A stretch of 35,529 bases of DNA from a virus. A program made the position numbers and the translations under genes. The notes under the pieces were generated by a model, which worked only from the letters and a program-made list of their open reading frames with translations, searched no databases and was not told where the DNA came from. Shown one piece after another: positions 32,901 to 35,529 of this stretch (position 1 is the first letter of the stretch; every line of letters begins with the position of its first letter). The stretch is taken from positions 1-35,529 of IMG/VR virus record IMGVR_UViG_3300032213_001362; one strand, 5' to 3'.

Positions 32901-34384
32901 CTAAATGAACCAGATGATAATTCAACACCACTACCAGTTATGAATATAGAACCAGTAAATTGAGAACCACTTTCAACAGAAATAACTTGAAATCCTCTTT
33001 GTGGAGATACAGATGCAGTTACACTACCTGTTTGTATTCTTGTTGCTGCTACAACTTCTTCTGCTAAAGCAGATAGTGGTATATCAAATAACCCAGCTCC
33101 ACTACCAGAATAAATTGAACCTTGTGCTAATTGTATATTTCCACCGGTTACAAATAGTGAACCAGTAAATTTAGAACCACTAGCTACGGATGTTACTACA
33201 AATCCAAAATTAGGTGAAACGGATGCCGTTACACTACCACTTTTAATTTCAGTTGAAATTAACGCATCTTCGGTAAGAGCATTTCTAGGAATATTTCTTA
33301 AATAAGTACCTTCACCAAAATAAGCGGATGATGAACCAAGTATTAATGCACCGCTAGTAGCTGTTATAATCATACTACCAGTAACAAACACACTACCTGT
33401 AATTCTAGAACCACTTGCTACCGATTCTACTTTAAATCCAAAATTTGGTGCTACTGATGCCGTTACACTACCACTTTTAATTTCAGTAGATATTAATGCA
33501 TCTTCCGTTAATGCGGAACGAGGTATTTCTCTAAGATATCTACCTTCACCATAATAGGATGAACCTGTTGCTAATTGTATAGAACCACTATATGGATTTA
33601 TAAATAAACTACCACTAATATCAACGCTACCAGTAAATTCAGAACCATTTACAATAGATTCTACTTTAAACCCAAAATCAGGAGATACAGATGCAGTTAT
33701 AGAACCACTTGCTAATCTAGTTGCTTTTGGTAAATTAAATAAATCCCTACCATCACCAAAGAAAGAACCTGTAAATGAACCACTAATCGATTGTGATGCA
33801 GTTATATCATTTACAATAATAGATGAACTAACTAATACAGAACCAGTAAATTGTTGTCTATCATCATATCTATCACCAAACACATTGGAGCCTGATGAAT
33901 AAATTACAGAAGATGAAATGTAAGATACAATTATACTTTCCGCATAAATTGTATCATCAACGTAAAGGTCACCTTGAATTCTAGTGTTTGTATTAACTAA
34001 TAAATTTCCGCTTACAAAAGATGCAGTTGCCGAACCACTTGCTATAAAAGTTGCTGCCGGTAAATTAACTAATCGAGAACCATCACCTATAAACGAACCA
34101 CTAAAAGAACCAGAGAAGCTACCACTTAAAGATGCAGCGCTACCAGTAAAAGAACCTGTAAATTGTCCAGTTACTCTATCCAAATCTAAACTTCTTACAA
34201 ACCCTCTATTACCTTGGTCATCTGAAACTACGATAGCTGGAGAACCAGAAAGAGATGCTGAGAAATTTGGGACACCTAAATTTGGTTCAGCTTGAGATAA
34301 ATCTAAAAACTGATACCTATCTTGTGTTACATTTTTGGGTGAAACTACCCTTACCCTACCCGTTAATAGATTACTAATTGCCAT
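23996..34384 (-). CDS. Giant modular tail fibre with two cupredoxin-like inserts and a long collagen-like tract (3462 aa)
   Basis: Largest gene of the window, presumably a long fibre or a whisker-like filament. Order: 1-100, probable attachment domain (GRVRVVSPKNVTQDRYQFLD); about 100-1930, about 20 beta modules of 48 to 90 residues with a shared core (SGSVTASVSPNFGF, FTGSxxxxGS, GDG/GSG-x-x-LFNIP); 558-662 and 1185-1291, cupredoxin-like inserts; about 1930-2290, a VHNLGIRYPMVQVYATGS domain and Ser/Ala-rich YALNA repeats; 2291-3307, Gly-X-Y tract with eight LDGTFFG breaks; 3308-3462, a TTDNGV domain and an FTFTMVNAGTYSITWPASI terminal beta domain often seen at phage fibre ends. No S74 chaperone. 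A GGAAAG stretch lies six bases before the ATG and two octamers lie upstream. Lead gene of a unit with the LRR protein and chaperone. Confidence 0.85.
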   Translation of the reverse strand: MAISNLLTGRVRVVSPKNVTQDRYQFLDLSQAEPNLGVPNFSASLSGSPAIVVSDDQGNRGFVRSLDLDRVTGQFTGSFTGSAASLSGSFSGSFSGSFIGDGSRLVNLPAATFIASGSATASFVSGNLLVNTNTRIQGDLYVDDTIYAESIIVSYISSSVIYSSGSNVFGDRYDDRQQFTGSVLVSSSIIVNDITASQSISGSFTGSFFGDGRDLFNLPKATRLASGSITASVSPDFGFKVESIVNGSEFTGSVDISGSLFINPYSGSIQLATGSSYYGEGRYLREIPRSALTEDALISTEIKSGSVTASVAPNFGFKVESVASGSRITGSVFVTGSMIITATSGALILGSSSAYFGEGTYLRNIPRNALTEDALISTEIKSGSVTASVSPNFGFVVTSVASGSKFTGSLFVTGGNIQLAQGSIYSGSGAGLFDIPLSALAEEVVAATRIQTGSVTASVSPQRGFQVISVESGSQFTGSIFITGSGVELSSGSFSGSGARLFNIPKTAISDLDTSLIFSGSYTASINPDFGFRVNTRSTISGSFVVSSSAEPLSTSSIPTYYYVTNFGSSAYNFDGAAIGPNPNLILVRGITYEFEVNATGHPFNIKTAGVSGAGSQYTTGVVNNGEDSGSVFFTPPSGSPDILYYVCQFHSSMAATMSIVDAFYLENRILFEGNTAVSGGLYVRDYVRAREFTGSFSGSFFQGDGSGLFNIPRSAFTGDAFRIASGSVTASTTPDFGFRVETGATGSAFGSQFTGSINVSGSVKAFAVSASIISGSFFGDGSNLRNVPSEVSNRISSGSVTASVNPDGVGFKVESAQFGSRFTGSLFITGGGIFLETGSSFSGSGRFLYDIPRSALSFDISLIASGSVTASVSPNFGFKVESITSGSRFSGSLFISGGGVFLASGSSYSGSGRNLFDIPAAAISDLDTSKIFSGSVTASVSPNFGFLVNSVASGSTFSGSLLVSGSSRFRMGVSASVFSGSGAGLTDIPFSALSQELFRIASGSVTASAIPDFGFKVDSVASGSQFTGSVAISGSLRITTTSGSLILGSSSAYFGEGTYLRNIPRNALSEDALISTEIKSGSVTASVSPNFGFIVKSAESGSEFTGSIDVTGSVLVRSGSFFIGDGRFLNNITLANLAIDSTKIFSGSATASISPTEGFEVNTHSRFDGSFIVSSSGRPTPDYLIDTLIIVTNEGSGLYNISNGLISGSNPTLTLVRNVSYTFNVNASGHPFLIKTVQSTGTGNVYNTGVTNNGDDSGIILFTPPSDSPDILYYNCQLHSSMAGPINIVDSIIIPAEIKLIGNTKIEGNLTASMFSGSGRGLFDIPRSAITEDSVRIASGSATASIAPNTGFIVITPFTSSFGVGGTFTASIASKFTGSVDISGSLFVNDVSGGLFINSSSFLYADGTFLRRIPRSALTEDALISTEIKSGSVTASVSPNFGFVVTSPFTSSIDEFGAFTASIASKFTGSISVSGSLFVNDTSGGLFIESSSFIYAEGTYLRNIPRSALTEDALLSSFIVSGSITASVTPDEGFKVITDRTGSQLGSQFTGSIEVSGSIRATDFLFGDGRFITNVQAAAAPLIASGSATASVASGDSFIVKTAKTGSQIGSEFTGSVSVSGSLYASDFIFGDGRFITNVQAAAAPLIASGSATASVQSGNTFIVTTSATGSLIGSRFTGSIDVSGSIKAFSFIGDGSQLTNVQAAASPLISSGSATASVASGERFIVETSPASGSYKSQFTSSVAISGSITASLYYGDGGGLFNIPPDAIENLELAKINSGSGVAIIDPTKLNVNVPITAARYDGDGSGLFNIPPEALDDLKIDRIQSGSVEAVISPNKGLQIGTRTFVSGNLSVTGSLFVTGGNVVANSGSVFFGDGSGLRNINIANLSFETFILKSGSATASISPNNGFVVNTSSFVWGDSYVDKRLRANEITASHYLFSPLVSGSFLGTYNFQGVGPTASAEYDILRFDEARGYFIPQPETSITETVSFNNVSNLTIVHNLGIRYPMVQVYATGSEDQILPGQIISINDDTIQLKFAGLTSGHVVIGSGGSLINGTVNGDRVFGTVLSASHAVRADIADAVTGFDSASLSALSASLSNANAYVRNDQTSSMAVFSAVSSSYALTASYALNAGQGGTDLFIYQTSSLVKSQVGKIHFTGSGVDVTPSGSDGVLVRILGGGGGSGTGDLLSSQTSSMLVGTASLAFTASYALYALNAEGVNTASFLQVNKDSNINANLTISGSLGVSGSVAFSSSISLYSLPSGSANEVVIWDPVTKRLAYRNVAAAVGSSGTGGTSGFDGSAGTSGTSGTSGTSGSSGSSGSSGLDGTDGTSGSSGTAGSSGSSGSSGTSGTSGTSGSSGTSGTSGSSGSSGSSGSSGTSGTTGSAGTSGTSGSSGSSGSSGTSGSSGTSGSTGSAGTSGSSGSSGSSGTSGSGGTSGTSGSSGSSGSSGTTGSSGTSGSSGSSGTSGSSGTSGTSGSSGTAGSSGSSGTAGSSGTSGSSGSTGTGGTSGSSGTSGSSGSSGSGGTSATAGTGGSSGTSGSSGSSGTGGSAGTSGSDGSSGTSGTSGSSGLEGTSGTSGSSGTAGTSGSSGTSGSSGSSGTTGSSGSSGSSGTSGEDGTSGSSGSSGSSGTTGSSGTSGSSGSSGTAGTSGSSGTSGSSGSSGTTGSSGTSGSSGTAGSSGVDGTSGTSGSSGSSGTSGTSGTSGSSGTSGSDGSSGTAGSSGSSGSAGSSGSSGTTGTSGSAGTSGSAGTSGSAGSAGTSGTSGSDGSSGSAGSSGSDGTSGTTGTSGTTGSDGTSGSGGVDGSSGTSGTDGSTGTAGSSGSTGTDGTSGTTGSFGTSGTSGINGTSGTDGSSGSSGSTGTDGTSGTTGSSGTTGSTGTSGSSGTSGTDGTSGTNGTTGSAGSSGSSGSSGVTGTSGLDGTFFGSSGSSGTDGTSGSSGTSGSSGTNGTSGSSGLDGTFFGSSGTSGTSGTSGSSGSSGSSGTNGTSGSSGLDGTFFGSSGSSGSSGTSGENGTSGVDGTSGTTGTSGTSGLDGTFFGSSGTAGTAGTSGSSGESGTSGTSGSSGSSGTSGLDGTFFGSSGTSSTSGSSGSTGTAGSTGTGGTSGTSGSSGTSGLDGTFFGSSGTSSTSGSSGTGGTSGVDSTNGTSGTSGSSGTSGLDGTFFGSNGTSGTSGTNGTTGTAGSSGSSGTNGTSGSTGTSGSGGTSGLDGTFFGTSGTSGTNGALGSTGQDGTSGSSGTSFNGVTSGTSAVNGTNGISGTSGTSAAGFSSGTTGSSGISGTSGTSPAEFTSGTSGGAGTNGTSGFTTISGTTDNGVLTLEGVAPNVRAESNMTFDGTSLSVTGNVVVTTFITSTTFRETYSDLATGGSVTLDLATANNFRRQFNAGATISFSNPPASNAFGFTFTMVNAGTYSITWPASIDWVGGTAPILTSSGVDVLTFFTFNGGTTYYGFVVGKNLS
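24464..27514 (-). repeat. Collagen-like Gly-X-Y tract of the 3462-aa fibre
   Basis: About 1017 codons (residues 2291-3307) of GTSGSSG-type repeat, with occasional Asp, Asn, Ala or Glu (FDG, LDG, TDG, NGT, GED). The last third carries eight FF interruptions. Antisense frames read Pro-rich because the antisense of Gly-X-Y codons lacks stops; those frames are not genes. Confidence 0.92.
24730..25625 (-). repeat. Eight-copy SGLDGTFFGSSG interruption of the collagen-like tract
   Basis: Eight copies (last Gly at residues 2928, 2965, 3002, 3042, 3082, 3125, 3168 and 3217) each insert one extra residue (Gly-Thr-Phe-Phe instead of a triplet). Intervals from N to C are 37, 37, 40, 40, 43, 43 and 49 residues, that is the same 4-residue break plus 11, 11, 12, 12, 13, 13 and 15 triplets. 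Confidence 0.85.
30512..30832 (-). other. Cupredoxin-like domain 2 (residues 1185-1291)
   Basis: Beta-sandwich segment, LTLVRNVSYTFNVNASGHPF, NTGVTNNGDDSGIILFTPP and ILYYNCQLHSSMAGPINIV. Candidate type 1 copper ligands His1231, Cys1277, His1280 and Met1283. The C-x2-H-x2-M loop has the same spacing as amicyanin. Confidence 0.65.
32399..32713 (-). other. Cupredoxin-like domain 1 (residues 558-662)
   Basis: Same layout as the second copy: LILVRGITYEFEVNATGHPF, YTTGVVNNGEDSGSVFFTPP and ILYYVCQFHSSMAATMSIV. Candidate ligands are His602, Cys648, His651 and Met654. Both copies keep all four, with 46 residues from His to Cys in each. Confidence 0.65.
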
Positions 34385-34404
34385 TCTTTACTTTCCAGCT
34401 TTTT

Positions 34405-34432
34405 TATAAATATAATGAATCCCTTATAAATA
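34405..34432 (-). promoter_or_regulatory. Two TATTTATA elements before the 3462-aa fibre gene
   Basis: Coding-strand octamers at 34425-34432 and 34405-34412, 21 and 41 bases before the ATG, in a 68-base gap. As at 8792-8810, a double element stands before a very long gene. No terminator for the upstream 314-aa gene is seen in the gap. Confidence 0.45.
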
Positions 34433-34452
34433 TTACCCAAAGATAATATCAC

Positions 34453-35397
34453 TTATTCATTCGCACTTTCAAGCAAAGAAAGAACTACAGTTAATTCAGT
34501 TGAGCCCGAAACAATGAATCCGTATGTTTCTTCTAATACTAATTTACCAGAAACTACGGGAGAGAGAGAATCCGCCGGAGGTATTGTTACATTTGTAACT
34601 AATCTTACAGCTTCTTGTTCAGTAAAAACAGGAGATACAATAGTTTCCTTAATTACATCTACTAAAGAATTTACAAGATATATAGATGCCGATACTCCTG
34701 CTACAGGTCCGTTATTAAATCCAGTCAATACGGATTGTGTTACTCCATTTTGAAATAATAATGGAGAATCCGTAGAACCAGTGGTTGATTGATTTTTTAT
34801 AATTTGATTAGATAATATTTTTAAATAATCTAAAGCAAATAAAGATGCCGAATACTCTGTTGAATCTATAAGGGTTCTACCATTTTTATCAAAGTATGCT
34901 TTTGCTGCTTTATTTGTTCTAATTGTTGTATTATTAACTATATCATATTTGATTGCATCAACATCATCTAAAGTATTTTGTTCAAAGTAGTCCGATATGA
35001 AAACAAAAGGAGTTTCTGACAAATTATTTTCGTTAGACGTATATGCTGCTATTTCTTTTCTTAAAAATTGTCTATTTGCATTTAGTAATAAAGATGCACT
35101 TTGAAAACTACCACTAAATCTACTCAAAGATTCAATACCATTAACTGCAAAAGGACCTGCTGAAGCGCTTATAAAATTACTACCACTAAATACATTACCA
35201 AATTGAGGTACAGGTATCTCTTTATTTGATGTCACAAATATAGTTACAGGTTGTGTCACCAAACTATTATTTGTAATTTGACAAGATAACACAATCGATG
35301 ATACACCTGCTGGTGTTGTATAAATTTCATCTGGTTCACCAGTCAGTCCTGTTACTACTGACTGGAATCGATTTAACGGTACAAAAACTTCTGCCAT
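34453..35397 (-). CDS. Beta-rich virion protein with helical insert (314 aa)
   Basis: Not recognised by name. N-terminal strands (VSSIVLSCQITNNSLV, PVTIFVTSN, about 33-57) and C-terminal strands (SGKLVLEETYGFIVSGS and ELTVVLSLLESANE) look like two halves of one beta sandwich. Residues about 60-270 form an insert, including a helical, charged region (YFEQNTLDDVDAIKYD, KAAKAYFDKNG, ALDYLKILSNQIIKN). The 110-aa protein of this window has similar strands without the insert. No signal peptide or membrane span. It lies 24 bases after the partial gene at the window edge and 68 before the giant fibre, so a fibre-linked virion role is likely. An AAAGAA stretch rather than a classical ribosome site precedes the ATG. 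Confidence 0.65.
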   Translation of the reverse strand: MAEVFVPLNRFQSVVTGLTGEPDEIYTTPAGVSSIVLSCQITNNSLVTQPVTIFVTSNKEIPVPQFGNVFSGSNFISASAGPFAVNGIESLSRFSGSFQSASLLLNANRQFLRKEIAAYTSNENNLSETPFVFISDYFEQNTLDDVDAIKYDIVNNTTIRTNKAAKAYFDKNGRTLIDSTEYSASLFALDYLKILSNQIIKNQSTTGSTDSPLLFQNGVTQSVLTGFNNGPVAGVSASIYLVNSLVDVIKETIVSPVFTEQEAVRLVTNVTIPPADSLSPVVSGKLVLEETYGFIVSGSTELTVVLSLLESANE

Positions 35398-35421
35398 TTC
35401 TTTTTATTTTATTTTCTTTTT

Positions 35422-35529
35422 TTAAATTTGTAGTGCCAATGAGAACGGAGTTACTAATGAGAATAGAGATTTACTAAATGTTCTACCCACAAGAGTACCA
35501 GTTGCCTGATTAATACTTAAACCAGTACC
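35422..35529 (-). CDS. C-terminal end of a virion protein with an Ig-like motif, cut by the window edge (35 aa seen)
   Basis: An open frame with no start runs in from the right edge and ends at TAA (35422-35424). The 35 residues begin GTGLSINQATGTLVGRTF and end FSLVTPFSLALQI. The G-L-S-I-x-x-x-T-G-T-L-x-G pattern resembles the end of a putative Ig (He_PIG) domain, where GLSIDPxTGTIxGTP is typical, but Arg-Thr replaces the usual Thr-Pro. It is probably another beta-rich structural protein upstream of the fibre module. Too little is seen for a firm call. Confidence 0.5.
   Translation of the reverse strand, partial: GTGLSINQATGTLVGRTFSKSLFSLVTPFSLALQI

Larger units (their letters stand above)
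28590..34090 (-). repeat. About 20 tandem beta modules in the 3462-aa fibre
   Basis: Unit core is SGSxTASxxPxFGFxVxS, then FTGSxxxxGSx, then a GSG or GDG turn with LFxIPxxAL and an Ile/Ser linker to the next SGS. Copies diverge in length (48 to 90 aa) and sequence, with near-identical pairs such as two copies of YFGEGTYLRNIPRNAL plus TEDALISTEIKSGS. This points to unit duplication or recombination inside the gene. Confidence 0.8.

Noticed and set aside
8792-34432. TATAAATA on the plus strand as T4-type late promoters for plus-strand transcription
   Set aside because: No plausible plus-strand gene exists in the window, and the sites lie upstream of minus-strand genes, so the reverse-complement reading TATTTATA fits better.

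Overview
The window is a late, structural block of an AT-rich myovirus genome (a phage with a contractile tail) with a T4-like virion plan. It is either a phage genome fragment or a metagenomic phage contig. Every gene I accept reads on the minus strand, so transcription runs from high to low coordinates and both ends of the window are cut inside a gene. The host cannot be fixed from this sequence. No integrase, lysis, replication or packaging gene lies here.

Right part (about 35.5 to 12.9 kb) is the adhesion module. It starts with the tail end of a cut gene and a 314-aa beta-rich virion protein. Next comes a 3462-aa fibre built from about 20 short repeated beta modules, two cupredoxin-like inserts, about 1000 residues of Gly-Thr-Ser collagen-like sequence and a small C-terminal beta domain. 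It is followed by a PKD plus BspA-type leucine-rich protein, a small tail-assembly-chaperone-like protein, two small virion proteins, and a 2613-aa second fibre. The second fibre has two collagen-like tracts, seven copies of a Phe-Tyr-Asp motif and a C-terminal S74 intramolecular chaperone. Three small conserved phage proteins (141, 95 and 129 aa) follow.

Left part (about 12.8 to 0.25 kb) is the contractile tail in canonical order: sheath (gp18-like), tube (gp19-like), a gp26-like protein overlapping a gp51-like frame at a seven-T run (probable frameshift chaperone pair), an 80-aa protein, tape measure, a tube/baseplate adaptor-like protein, a LysM-type baseplate protein, a large hub-like protein, and a 121-aa protein. 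The tube, chaperone, tape measure, LysM, hub order is the one expected for contractile tails, and context supports the calls that sequence alone leaves weak.

At the extreme left (1 to 209) is what I read as the 5' part of a phage-encoded tmRNA (ssrA). It has a GGGGGTGA 5' end, a TLD-like GGAATTGAT stretch, a possible first pseudoknot and a tag frame ending in ADYAVAA and a stop. Its 3' half lies outside the window.

Short intergenic gaps repeatedly carry the octamer TATTTATA (coding-strand sense) 16 to 55 bases before start codons. Three clear intrinsic terminators are present. Together these divide the block into about eight transcription units and suggest a late promoter related to, but not identical with, the T4 TATAAATA element.
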